Positions 8,325 to 16,804 of a DNA stretch of 40,146 nt are shown here, in pieces. The position numbers and the translations under genes are program-made. The notes below the pieces were generated by a model. It ran no database searches, had not been told where the DNA came from, and worked only from the letters and a program-made list of their open reading frames with translations. This DNA is from Anaerolineales bacterium UBA3001 (GTDB lineage: Bacteria > Chloroflexota > Anaerolineae > Anaerolineales > UBA11657), in NCBI GenBank assembly GCA_002346435.1, contig DDZT01000069.1:1-40146 (forward strand), in the 5' to 3' direction. Numbering within the stretch: position 1 is the first letter of the stretch; each line of letters begins with the position of its first letter.

Positions 8325-9248
8325 ATGAATCGTTTTAATACCCCAAGCCAACAATCTAAATTATCCAAAAAGCTAATTCCAACATCATTGATTTTGTTGG
8401 GGATTGTACTAGTTGTTCTAATGCCATTAGCAATCTGGGTAGCATACGGACCAATGCCTAACCAAACCAGTGCTAAAGCAATTGGCAGTAGTAATAACAT
8501 TATTTTTCCTCTAATGTCCGCAGGGTTAATGACAATGTTTTCTATTGCTGTGTTAAATAGATACATATCTAGCAAAAAGATGTACTTTTTTTTCTGGGGC
8601 ACTGGACTACTTATGTTTAGTATGGTTAGCCTATCAGAAATATACCTATCTATACAATGGAATCGCTGGGCATTCTTCAGCTGGTATTTTTTTGGAGCAG
8701 TGCTGAACGCAGCATGGATTGGACAAGGAACAATCTACTTACTATTTTCGAGAAAGTGGATACGATTTACCGTCCCAGTACTTTTGTTTGGTAGTTTAGC
8801 TGCTCTAATCATAATGCTCCAAACTATGTCAATGTTAGATGTCTCAAAATTTTCTAGTAATATTGCAATAAGTGAACAATACAGAGATATCATGCCTACT
8901 CCATCTAACGGTGGCGTCATACGACTCCTGACACCAATCTTTAATATATATGGGGCCACAGCTCTAATTGGTGGGGCGGTCTGGTCAGCATATCTATTCT
9001 GGCGTAAAAGAGTGCTACCCAATCGAGTAATTGGCAACATTCTTATAGCTATAGGAGCAACTATCGTAAGTGCAGCCAGCATTCTTACAAGAATGGGGTA
9101 TGGCAACTGGTGGTATCTAGGTGAGTTGCTATCAGCAACCTTACTATTTGCAGGATTTATTCTAGCTTCTCGAAAAACATATATGCAGGTTAAGAAACAA
9201 AAAGTAAAACTTGTATCAAACACATCTAACAACTATACAAATGAATAA
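8325..9248 (+). CDS. Polytopic membrane protein of unknown function
   Basis: I do not recognise a family. The 307 residues contain about eight hydrophobic helices (near 17-41, 56-78, 84-106, 114-139, 146-165, 205-228, 234-257 and 263-283), with short basic loops such as RKWIRF and FWRKRVLPNR. The longest extramembrane loop is about 166-204. The C-terminal tail is hydrophilic (QVKKQKVK). There is no obvious catalytic motif or heme-ligand pattern. The stop codon overlaps the start of the PucC-like transporter by 8 bases, so the two proteins are very probably made together and may act together. Confidence 0.75.
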   Translation: MNRFNTPSQQSKLSKKLIPTSLILLGIVLVVLMPLAIWVAYGPMPNQTSAKAIGSSNNIIFPLMSAGLMTMFSIAVLNRYISSKKMYFFFWGTGLLMFSMVSLSEIYLSIQWNRWAFFSWYFFGAVLNAAWIGQGTIYLLFSRKWIRFTVPVLLFGSLAALIIMLQTMSMLDVSKFSSNIAISEQYRDIMPTPSNGGVIRLLTPIFNIYGATALIGGAVWSAYLFWRKRVLPNRVIGNILIAIGATIVSAASILTRMGYGNWWYLGELLSATLLFAGFILASRKTYMQVKKQKVKLVSNTSNNYTNE

Positions 9249-10530
9249 ACTTAAAATTCTTCGTATCGGATTGTTTCAAATGGCTGCTGGTGGTTTATCG
9301 GTTGTCTTTCTCGGTATTATTAACCGAGTAATGCGAGTAGAGCTAGGGATTGATTTGGCAATAGTTAGTTTGATTGTAGGCGGAGGACATTATATGGGGG
9401 CTTTAGTGGCCATACCATTTGGTCATTTTTCTGACACCCACCGTATAGCAGGTTACAGACGCACCATTTATATATTCTTGGGAACTATTGTAACTACTAC
9501 TATCCTAGTTTTTGCTCCTCATATGGCAGTCTGGTTATCTTCTGATACTACTGTTTTACGTATCATAATTACTTTCATGTTCTTCTTATTAGAGGGTGTT
9601 TCCACATTCCTGGCAGGCACAGCCTACCTAGCTCTTATAACCGATATCACAACATCCAAAGACCGAGGATCAGCAGCAGGATTGGTTTGGACACTATTAA
9701 TGGTTGGGATAATTATTACTGGTATAACCGCTGCATCCTACATGGAAAATTACTCATTTAACCGAATCATAATTCTTTGTTCAAGCGCATCTATCATAAC
9801 ACTATTGCTAGCACTCATAGCCCTATGGAACCAAGAAAGTCGAAGTAATGAGAAGATATCTCAACCTGAAAGTTTAAGAAATGCATTTAAGGTACTGACA
9901 AGCTTTAAAACAACCCGTAAATTTGCTTTATTCTTACTTATAGGACTGTTCTCATTTTTTATGCAGGATGTTATCTTGGAACCATTTGGTGGAGAAGTAT
10001 TTAATTTATCAACGTCTCAGACTACCAGATTTAATTCTTTCCTGGGCGTAGGTTTAGTAAGTGCTATGCTGCTAGGAGGTACATATCTCATTCCACGCAT
10101 TGGCAAAACTAGAGTCACCAATATAGGTGGCTATATAATAGCTGTCTCTTTTGCCGGATTAGCTATCAGCGGTTTCACAAAAAACGGACAAGCACTTAAT
10201 ATAATTATATTTTTCCTGGGATTAGGCGCAGGGCTTTTCACCGTAGGAAGTATTGCATTGATGTTCGATTTGACTGCGGATCGACATGTAGGACTTTATA
10301 TTGGAGCTTGGACTTTGGTGCAGGCATTAGCTAAAGGGCCTGCAGCAATAATGTCAGGTGTATTTCATAAAATGTTTACATCCTTAGGATTAGCGCCGGG
10401 TGAAGCTTATGGATCTGTATTCACTCTTGAAGCAATAGGATTGTTAGTAGCTATATACTTATTACGTAAAGTAAATGTTCAAACATTTCAAGAAGAAATA
10501 AAGCAAAAATGGGCTGATGAATCAATCTGA
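9241..10530 (+). CDS. MFS transporter of the BCD/PucC-like family
   Basis: The 429 residues have about twelve transmembrane helices. The N-terminal half resembles the bacteriochlorophyll delivery (PucC/LhaA) branch of the major facilitator superfamily: LRIGLFQMAAGGLSVVFLG, NRVMRVELGID (28-38) and GHFSDTHRIAGYRR (61-74). In phototrophs these proteins assist pigment-protein assembly, but homologues also occur in non-phototrophs, where their substrate is unknown. The ATG at 9241 is preferred over an in-frame ATG 10 codons upstream, because ATGAATAA makes an 8-base overlap with the preceding stop. No chlorophyll or reaction-centre gene is in the window, so no pigment role is assigned. Confidence 0.8.
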   Translation: MNKLKILRIGLFQMAAGGLSVVFLGIINRVMRVELGIDLAIVSLIVGGGHYMGALVAIPFGHFSDTHRIAGYRRTIYIFLGTIVTTTILVFAPHMAVWLSSDTTVLRIIITFMFFLLEGVSTFLAGTAYLALITDITTSKDRGSAAGLVWTLLMVGIIITGITAASYMENYSFNRIIILCSSASIITLLLALIALWNQESRSNEKISQPESLRNAFKVLTSFKTTRKFALFLLIGLFSFFMQDVILEPFGGEVFNLSTSQTTRFNSFLGVGLVSAMLLGGTYLIPRIGKTRVTNIGGYIIAVSFAGLAISGFTKNGQALNIIIFFLGLGAGLFTVGSIALMFDLTADRHVGLYIGAWTLVQALAKGPAAIMSGVFHKMFTSLGLAPGEAYGSVFTLEAIGLLVAIYLLRKVNVQTFQEEIKQKWADESI

Positions 10531-10545
10531 TTAGACCAATTGCCT

Positions 10546-10565
10546 AACAGTAAAATTGAACTGTT
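10546..10565. terminator. Weak hairpin between convergent genes
   Basis: AACAGT (10546-10551) pairs with ACTGTT (10560-10565) around an 8-base loop. It lies in the 43-base gap between the converging MFS and moaA stop codons. The stem is short and not GC-rich, so it may serve as a poor bidirectional terminator at best. Confidence 0.25.
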
Positions 10566-10573
10566 GTGTAACT

Positions 10574-11602
10574 CTATCCGCCTATATATGACATCTCTAC
10601 ACGCGACGTTTGTTGCGTTTGCTCGCTACGCAACTCAGAATATCGATCGTCTCTATTCCTCCATAATGAGGTTACTGTATCAACTATTTTCTCGTCGGAA
10701 GCATCACCTCTTAATAAGGCTCGCACATCATATCCCGATGAAGCAAACAAACATGTGAACAATTCTCCTCTAGCTGACAATCGCAACCTACTACAATCAC
10801 CACAAAATGGCTGTGAAACCGAGGATATCAACCCAATCTCACCATTCCCATCTGTATATTTCCAACGACTAGCCACTTCACCTAGATAGTTGGGCGCTAT
10901 AGGCTCAATTGGTAGTTGTGACCCAATAATCTGCACAATTTCTGATGATGGAACGACCTCATCCAACTTCCATCCATTGCTATCTCCAACATCCATATAT
11001 TCGATAAAACGAAGAATATGTCCACTATCTCTAAAATATTTTGCCATTGGAACAATGCTCGCAAAATTAACACTGCGCATTACAACCATATTAATCTTTA
11101 TAGGATTCAATCCGGCGGATGCCGCATTATCAATACCGTTCATCACTTTATCAACAGAAAAATCTACGTCATTAAGTGATGAAAATGTATCATTATGTAG
11201 AGAATCGAGACTAATAGTTATACGTTGCAAACCAGCAGCTTTAAGTGCTAAGCACTTGTCTTTTGTTAGAAGTGCCCCATTTGTAGTAAGTGTCAAATCC
11301 AAATCAGGAATAAGAGCTAACATTTTTATCAGATGATCAATATCTTTTCGTAATAATGGTTCACCACCAGTTATACGCACTTTAGTAATTCCTAGATTAA
11401 CAAGCAATCTAACAAAACGAACAATTTCCTCATACGATAACATTTCACTTCTGGCCAGATAATTGTAATCCGAACCAAAAACCTCTTTAGGCATACAGTA
11501 GACACATCGAAAGTTACAACGATCTGTAACTGAGATGCGCAAATCTTTCAATGAACGAGAAAATGTGTCTAATGTGTCTAAGGTCATAGTCTTATCATCC
11601 AA
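10574..11602 (-). CDS. moaA: GTP 3',8-cyclase MoaA (molybdenum cofactor biosynthesis)
   Basis: This radical SAM enzyme converts GTP to 3',8-cyclo-dihydro-GTP, the first step of molybdopterin synthesis. Cys29, Cys33 and Cys36 in the CNFRCVYC motif bind the SAM-cleaving [4Fe-4S] cluster. C267, C270 and C284 (FCGDCSRLRLSARGELFTC) bind the second, GTP-binding cluster. The chain ends in the conserved Gly-Gly. Its 342 residues are the normal length. Two in-frame ATGs (residues 1 and 6) are possible. It is divergent from mutS2 with a 59-base gap and is not in an operon with other moa genes here. It makes functional sense beside the two molybdoenzymes in this window (MsrP and the Cox-like hydroxylase). 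Confidence 0.96.
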   Translation of the reverse strand: MDDKTMTLDTLDTFSRSLKDLRISVTDRCNFRCVYCMPKEVFGSDYNYLARSEMLSYEEIVRFVRLLVNLGITKVRITGGEPLLRKDIDHLIKMLALIPDLDLTLTTNGALLTKDKCLALKAAGLQRITISLDSLHNDTFSSLNDVDFSVDKVMNGIDNAASAGLNPIKINMVVMRSVNFASIVPMAKYFRDSGHILRFIEYMDVGDSNGWKLDEVVPSSEIVQIIGSQLPIEPIAPNYLGEVASRWKYTDGNGEIGLISSVSQPFCGDCSRLRLSARGELFTCLFASSGYDVRALLRGDASDEKIVDTVTSLWRNRDDRYSELRSEQTQQTSRVEMSYIGG

Positions 11603-11646
11603 TCAATACAAATGATACCACCCATCTAAATTTCGGTAGTGATTAG

Positions 11647-11652
11647 TATAAT
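11647..11652 (+). promoter_or_regulatory. -10 box of mutS2, short or absent leader
   Basis: A perfect TATAAT ends 9 bases before the mutS2 ATG at 11662, leaving room for a leader of only 0-3 bases. There is no Shine-Dalgarno sequence in the gap and no obvious -35 box. Confidence 0.45.
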
Positions 11653-11661
11653 TACGTTAAT

Positions 11662-14043
11662 ATGACAATACATATTAAATCGTTTGATGCACTAGAGATG
11701 TCACTAGTATTAGAACAACTAGCTGAGCATTGCCAATTCTCTGCAGGCAGAGAATTGGCAATCAATCTACGTCCTACTAATAATATAGATATAGCTCAAC
11801 ATCTACAAAGCGAAACTACTGAAGCCCGAATATTCTTGAACGATCATCAGAATGTTGGCGTAGAAAATGCTTTTGATGTACGAAAAGAGATTGCTAGAGC
11901 TAGATTATCTGCAATATTACAACCAATAGAACTTGTGCGTATTAGAAGCACATTGTCCTCATCACGAGAATTGAAAAAATCTATATTGAGAGCCACTAGC
12001 AAAAGCAAAATTCTATCCAAACAAGCTAAAACAATCGTTGATTTGCCAGAATTAGAAGATGATATTGATCGCTGCCTCAATGATCAAGCAGAAGTGCTGA
12101 GTACAGCTTCAAAAACATTGGCGGAATTGCGTGACCAAATCAAATACACAAACAGTGAACTACTACAAAAGCTTGAACATATCACTAATAGTCCTAACAA
12201 TATCAAATTTTTACAAGAATCGATAGTAACACAACGGTCTGACCGCTATGTCATATTATTAAAATCCAATTTTAAAGGTCGTATACCTGGAATCGTTCAT
12301 GGGGAGTCTACCTCGGGCTCCACACTATTTGTGGAGCCCATTGTTACAGTAGAACTAAACAATCAATTGCAACAATTACGAATTTCCGAACAGAAAGAAA
12401 TTATACGTATCTTACGAAAACTGTCTGAAGAAGTTGCTAAGCATGCAAACAATATTGAGAATAATATCGAATCAATAGCTAATCTCGATTTAGCTTTTGC
12501 GCGCGCACTATATGCTGAAACAATTACTGCCACGCAACCAACATTGCTTCCTTGGGCTGAAAGAAAGAAGCGATCTTCAGACAATGCTAGTCATGGTTGT
12601 CCCATTAAGTTAATAGGAGCTAGACATCCATTATTGTCGCACAACGATGTGGTTGCCATTGATTTTGTGCTAGATCAACATACTAATGTGATAGTGATTA
12701 CAGGTCCAAACACAGGAGGTAAAACGGTTTGCCTGAAAACAATTGGGTTACTATCTTTGATGGCAGCAAGTGGTCTACATATACCAGTAGAGCCAGGATC
12801 AGAACTTCCCATATTCAACGGAGTCTTTGCAGACATAGGAGATGAACAATCTATCAAACAGAGTCTGTCCACATTCTCTTCTCATATAAACAATATTAAG
12901 GATGTATTAGAAAATATCGACTATCGCTCATTAGTGCTACTTGACGAAATAGGAGCTGGCACAGACCCGGACGAAGGATCGGCACTAGCACAAGCCTTGT
13001 TAGAATATGTCATAAAAATTAAATCTACAGCTGTAGTTACCACCCATTATCAACGTCTAAAGCTTTTCTCGCACAATACTAATGGAGTCCAAAACGCCAG
13101 CGTGGACTTTAATCCTAAAACACTAGAACCGTCTTATAAACTAACAATAGGATTGCCTGGAAGCTCTAACGCACTCACAATTGCTAAAAATCTAAAGATA
13201 CCAGAACAAATAATTGATCGTGCTCGGCAATTATTAAATTCTTCAGACAAAAAAGCAGATTCGCTACTTACTGACATATACGAATATCGCGAAACAGCAA
13301 TTAAAGTTCACAAACAACAACAAAAGACAACACAACAATTGGAAACACAAAAATCAGAGTTGCAAATGCGGCTAGATAATATAGATAAAGAGAGACGCAG
13401 CATTCTACTGGCTGGACGCATGCAAGTAGAAAAGGAATTGTTAAACATACGTAAAGAGATCAAGAAAATACGTGAGAATTTGAAAAAATCTGAACTGCCT
13501 AATCAAGCTTTGAAAAATGTGGAAAAAAATATTAGGAGCCTGGAAGACAAACCTATACTGTCACCAAATGATAGTAACCCTTATTCCGATAGCGCACCAC
13601 CAACAATACGTATAGGAGATTATGTGTATATTACTAGGTTACGCACCAGCGGAGTAGTTGTTAGATTGCAGAACGGCGAAGCCGAAGTACAAATAGGACG
13701 CCTGCGTATAAAATCACTCATAGATGAGTTGCAACTAAAGAAAAACACTGATGATGACGAAAATGCCAAAAACACAATGGTTGATATGTCGCTCGAATCG
13801 CCTGGGATGGAACTGCACTTAAGGGGACAACGTATCGAGGATGGTTTAGATAATTTAGATGATTATCTAACTGAAGCAATCATAGCAGAATTGCCATGGG
13901 TGCGCATCATACACGGCAAAGGAACAGGAAAAATGCGAGAAGCAGTACGAAAAGCACTCAAAGCACACCCTGAAGTAAAATCGTTCCGCACAGGAGACCA
14001 AGTAGAAGGCGGTGATGGTGTAACGGTCGCTGTACTAGAATAA
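11662..14043 (+). CDS. mutS2: Endonuclease MutS2
   Basis: MutS2 is a MutS-family ATPase without the mismatch-recognition domain. It is implicated in suppression of recombination and, in some Firmicutes, in sensing collided ribosomes. The 793 residues have the standard architecture: an N-terminal core/clamp region, the SGSTLFVEP signature (about 217-226), Walker A GPNTGGKT (348-355) and Walker B-type LVLLDEIGAGTDPDEG. A long charged coiled coil (about 540-640) follows. A C-terminal Smr nuclease domain (about 716-793) carries LHLRGQR and the HGKGTGKM motif. The start is supported by the -10 box just upstream. Two strong hairpins lie inside the coding sequence and are listed separately. The gene is a single transcription unit. 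Confidence 0.95.
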   Translation: MTIHIKSFDALEMSLVLEQLAEHCQFSAGRELAINLRPTNNIDIAQHLQSETTEARIFLNDHQNVGVENAFDVRKEIARARLSAILQPIELVRIRSTLSSSRELKKSILRATSKSKILSKQAKTIVDLPELEDDIDRCLNDQAEVLSTASKTLAELRDQIKYTNSELLQKLEHITNSPNNIKFLQESIVTQRSDRYVILLKSNFKGRIPGIVHGESTSGSTLFVEPIVTVELNNQLQQLRISEQKEIIRILRKLSEEVAKHANNIENNIESIANLDLAFARALYAETITATQPTLLPWAERKKRSSDNASHGCPIKLIGARHPLLSHNDVVAIDFVLDQHTNVIVITGPNTGGKTVCLKTIGLLSLMAASGLHIPVEPGSELPIFNGVFADIGDEQSIKQSLSTFSSHINNIKDVLENIDYRSLVLLDEIGAGTDPDEGSALAQALLEYVIKIKSTAVVTTHYQRLKLFSHNTNGVQNASVDFNPKTLEPSYKLTIGLPGSSNALTIAKNLKIPEQIIDRARQLLNSSDKKADSLLTDIYEYRETAIKVHKQQQKTTQQLETQKSELQMRLDNIDKERRSILLAGRMQVEKELLNIRKEIKKIRENLKKSELPNQALKNVEKNIRSLEDKPILSPNDSNPYSDSAPPTIRIGDYVYITRLRTSGVVVRLQNGEAEVQIGRLRIKSLIDELQLKKNTDDDENAKNTMVDMSLESPGMELHLRGQRIEDGLDNLDDYLTEAIIAELPWVRIIHGKGTGKMREAVRKALKAHPEVKSFRTGDQVEGGDGVTVAVLE
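11729..11762. repeat. Perfect 16-bp inverted repeat inside mutS2
   Basis: The left arm 11729-11744 is the exact reverse complement of the right arm 11747-11762, with only two bases (AG) between them. It falls over codons 23-34 of mutS2, about 67 bases into the transcript. At this length, chance occurrence in a window of this size is very unlikely. Confidence 0.9.
12315..12339. repeat. GC-rich hairpin inside mutS2
   Basis: GGGCTCCACA (12315-12324) pairs perfectly with TGTGGAGCCC (12330-12339) around a 5-base loop, over codons for the conserved SGSTLFVEP signature (about 218-226). The encoded residues are under family constraint, so the symmetry may be partly coincidental. Confidence 0.6.
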
Positions 14044-14095
14044 AAGATTGACTAGAAGAAAGATAGGATGAGTTACACGTTACAAAATAATCTAT

Positions 14096-14971
14096 TTAAA
14101 GCAAGCTTCTTTCCAACCGCAAATTATCGAGGATCTTAGATACTGAATAACTACGGTTAAGTACGTAGAAATGTATACCCGACACTCCAGAATCCCATAA
14201 ACCTTGTACTTGGCAAGTTGCATACTCTACACCCATTGCTCTAGCGCCTTCATCGTCATTTTCGTACTTTGCTAATTGCATTTCCAAATCTGGGGGAATA
14301 CGCGCACCACACAACCTGGTAAATTTACGAATCTGATTGGAGCTTAATACTGGCAGTACTCCTGGTATAATCGGGACATTGATGCCTATAGCTCTTGCTT
14401 TATCTACAAAACGGAAAAAATCATCGTTGTCGTAAAATAACTGTGTTATAAGAAAATCAGCCCCATTTTCAACCTTCAATTTTGCATATCTAATATCATG
14501 CTCAAAACTCACTGCTTCAGGATGACCCTCAGGATAACAAGCAGCCCCAATACCGAATGAATATATCCTATTTAGATGACTTATCAAATCTGATGCGTAT
14601 TCAAACCCACTATCATCAGTCAAGTTTATTCGCTGATGATTAGGCAAATCTCCTCGCAAGGCAATAATGTTTTCGATATCAGAAGCTTCTAACCGCTCCA
14701 AAATCTCATCCAATTCTTTCACGGTATGTCCTACGCAAGTCAAGTGGGCCATTACTTCCACGTCATACTGCGTTTTTGCCTTAGTCGTAAGCTCTTCACT
14801 AAACTTCCTAGTTGATCCTCCAGCACCATACGTGACTGAGATAAAATTAGGCGAATAAGATTGTAAAGACTCTATTTTATTGAGTACTGCATTAATGCCT
14901 GTAGCTTCTCTCGGAGGAAAAAATTCGAATGAGATTGTACGGGTCTTGGTAAGAATATCTTGTATTTTCAA
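14096..14971 (-). CDS. metF: 5,10-methylenetetrahydrofolate reductase
   Basis: A flavoprotein that reduces methylene-THF to methyl-THF, the methyl donor for methionine synthesis. Its 291 residues form the bacterial-size TIM barrel. SFEFFPPREATG (14-25) includes the expected catalytic Glu (E16). VTYGAGGSTR and FLITQLFYDNDDFFRF are further family signatures, and PGVLPV lies before the C-terminal helices. It is monocistronic, in the opposite orientation to mutS2. It provides methyl groups that could meet those of the homocysteine methyltransferase at 3386, although the two genes are 10 kb apart. Confidence 0.94.
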   Translation of the reverse strand: MKIQDILTKTRTISFEFFPPREATGINAVLNKIESLQSYSPNFISVTYGAGGSTRKFSEELTTKAKTQYDVEVMAHLTCVGHTVKELDEILERLEASDIENIIALRGDLPNHQRINLTDDSGFEYASDLISHLNRIYSFGIGAACYPEGHPEAVSFEHDIRYAKLKVENGADFLITQLFYDNDDFFRFVDKARAIGINVPIIPGVLPVLSSNQIRKFTRLCGARIPPDLEMQLAKYENDDEGARAMGVEYATCQVQGLWDSGVSGIHFYVLNRSYSVSKILDNLRLERSLL

Positions 14972-15070
14972 ACTAAAACCCTGATCCTATTGTAGTAAAC
15001 CATATTTATTGGTCAATACAGTAACAATGCCTGATTATAACCCTAATGAATAACTGTCACAAACAATATT

Positions 15071-15697
15071 CTACTTTGTAAAAAATCTTTCACGCAACAA
15101 ATATATAACCTGATTAAAAACCCGAACTCTAGCAAGTAACATAACAAAAATTACAGCAGCAAAGATTAGCGGTTGTCGTATATCTGATTTTACTGCCCAT
15201 ATATAATGGGCTACCGCTAGTACACCTGTTAAGTACACAAGTCTATGTAACATCTTCCAGGACTTCCCTAATCGACGTATCCAACCATGAGTTGAGGTAA
15301 CAGCTAACGGTACCAATGTCAAATATGCAAAAAGACCTAATACAACATATGGCTTCTTGAATACAGATGAACGCAGAAGTTCAATATCAAATCCATAATC
15401 CAAACCAACAAACACTAATAGATGTAAGCTTGCGTACATAAAAGCATACAATCCTAAACTGCGCCGAAACTGAAGAAGACTGTGTAATCCAAACCATTTC
15501 CGCATTGGACTAATAGACAAAACAAGCACCAATAATACTAAAGCAGGTTTTCCTGTACGAATCGTGATATCTTGAATTGGGTTTACACTTAGATTGTTAT
15601 AACCCAGGTCATAAAAAAGCATAACCAATGGTAATAAGGCACATATATGTAAAACTATTCGAATATATTTGCTCATAAAATTAATCACACCATACAT
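15071..15697 (-). CDS. msrQ: Heme-binding membrane subunit MsrQ (YedZ)
   Basis: MsrQ is the membrane b-type cytochrome that feeds electrons from the quinone pool or cytosolic flavins to the molybdoenzyme MsrP. The 208 residues hold about six transmembrane helices of the ferric-reductase-like fold. H92 (SLHLL), H151 (LHRL) and H164 (VAHYIW) are positioned as the usual heme ligands. An AGGTGG ribosome binding site precedes ATG 15697. The gene begins 65 bases after the msrP stop, so the pair is an operon in the usual msrP-msrQ order. Confidence 0.92.
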   Translation of the reverse strand: MYGVINFMSKYIRIVLHICALLPLVMLFYDLGYNNLSVNPIQDITIRTGKPALVLLVLVLSISPMRKWFGLHSLLQFRRSLGLYAFMYASLHLLVFVGLDYGFDIELLRSSVFKKPYVVLGLFAYLTLVPLAVTSTHGWIRRLGKSWKMLHRLVYLTGVLAVAHYIWAVKSDIRQPLIFAAVIFVMLLARVRVFNQVIYLLRERFFTK

Positions 15698-15762
15698 GGA
15701 ACCACCTAATGTAGTGAAATAAAATCATCTGAAATATTTAGTAAACCTATCTTAAACTAATT

Positions 15763-16701
15763 CTAAAAATTATATTGCAAGTCCATATTGGAATAAAGGG
15801 AATCAACTTGTTCTGCATAGCCATTGAATAGCAATGTATCTCTGCGTCCCATTTCACCTATACGTCTCTCGGTATCCTGTGACCAACGTGGATGATGCAC
15901 ATTTGGATTGACATTCGCATAAAACCCATATTCATTGGGAGCAGCTCTCATCCACAAAGAAACAGGTTGTTGATCAACTAAATCTATGCGAACAATACTT
16001 TTGATGCTTTTAAAGCCATATTTCCAAGGTACGACCAACCTTACTGGAGCACCATTTTGAGGAAGCAGTGTACGACCATATATACCTGTGGCTAATATCG
16101 TCAAATCATGAGAGGCTTCGTCAAGACGAAGACCTTCTACATACGGCCATGAGTACCATCCATCATTCTGCCCCGGTAACTGTACCGGATCATACAAAGT
16201 TTCAAATCGAACATAACGCGCATTCATTGTGGGCTCGACTTCATCCAGCAATCTCTTTAATGGAAATCCCATCCAGGGAACAACCATAGACCAGCCTTCG
16301 ACACAGCGCAATCTATATACCCGTTCCTCCTGGTCAAACTTGGTTAACAAATCTTCCATCCGGTACCGACCGGGATTTTTGACCAATCCGCCCACATCTA
16401 TCTCCCATGGAGATGTCTTGAAATCCTGTGCCATCGTTGCAACCCGTTCTTTATTAACTGAAAATTCATAGAAATTATTGTAATTTGCAATTGATTCATA
16501 GCTTGTCCAACTATCACCCAGCTCATCTACACCAACACTTGTATTGTGTACATCTAAACTCACATCAGTAGAATCACTTTGTCTGGAACAAGCAGTCATA
16601 ACCGCTGCGCCTAACACCACTTTGCTAGCACTTGACATAAACTTACGTCTTGACAAATATATATGCTCAGGCGTTATCTCCGAAGAACGAATAGTCTGCA
16701 T
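15763..16701 (-). CDS. msrP: Periplasmic/exported methionine sulfoxide reductase MsrP (YedY)
   Basis: MsrP is a sulfite-oxidase-fold molybdenum enzyme that repairs oxidised methionine in exported proteins, with electrons from MsrQ. Starting at ATG 16701 (312 residues; a GTG four codons upstream is less likely), residues 17-22 read SRRKFM, a twin-arginine export signal. A hydrophobic stretch ends in MTAC at C38. C133 in RLRCVEGWSM is the molybdenum ligand, and the region APVRLVVPWKYGFKSIKSI is a strong YedY signature. C38 at the end of the signal region raises the possibility of a Tat-exported lipoprotein, although Met at -3 is not ideal. Another sulfite-oxidase-like substrate is conceivable, but the msrQ neighbour favours MsrP. 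Confidence 0.92.
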   Translation of the reverse strand: MQTIRSSEITPEHIYLSRRKFMSSASKVVLGAAVMTACSRQSDSTDVSLDVHNTSVGVDELGDSWTSYESIANYNNFYEFSVNKERVATMAQDFKTSPWEIDVGGLVKNPGRYRMEDLLTKFDQEERVYRLRCVEGWSMVVPWMGFPLKRLLDEVEPTMNARYVRFETLYDPVQLPGQNDGWYSWPYVEGLRLDEASHDLTILATGIYGRTLLPQNGAPVRLVVPWKYGFKSIKSIVRIDLVDQQPVSLWMRAAPNEYGFYANVNPNVHHPRWSQDTERRIGEMGRRDTLLFNGYAEQVDSLYSNMDLQYNF

Positions 16702-16792
16702 AATTAATTTCACCCAAATATCTATCCAAATTCTACCTAATTATAGAACAATAAATATATCTTAAATGATGCAATAGTGATGCCTAAAATAG

Positions 16793-16798
16793 TAAAAT
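16793..16798 (+). promoter_or_regulatory. -10-like box of the glycosyltransferase gene, likely leaderless
   Basis: TAAAAT ends 6 bases before ATG 16805. The spacing matches that at the homocysteine methyltransferase gene. No ribosome binding site is visible. A TATAAT for msrP lies on the opposite strand at 16740-16745. Confidence 0.35.
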
Positions 16799-16804
16799 AC
16801 TGAC

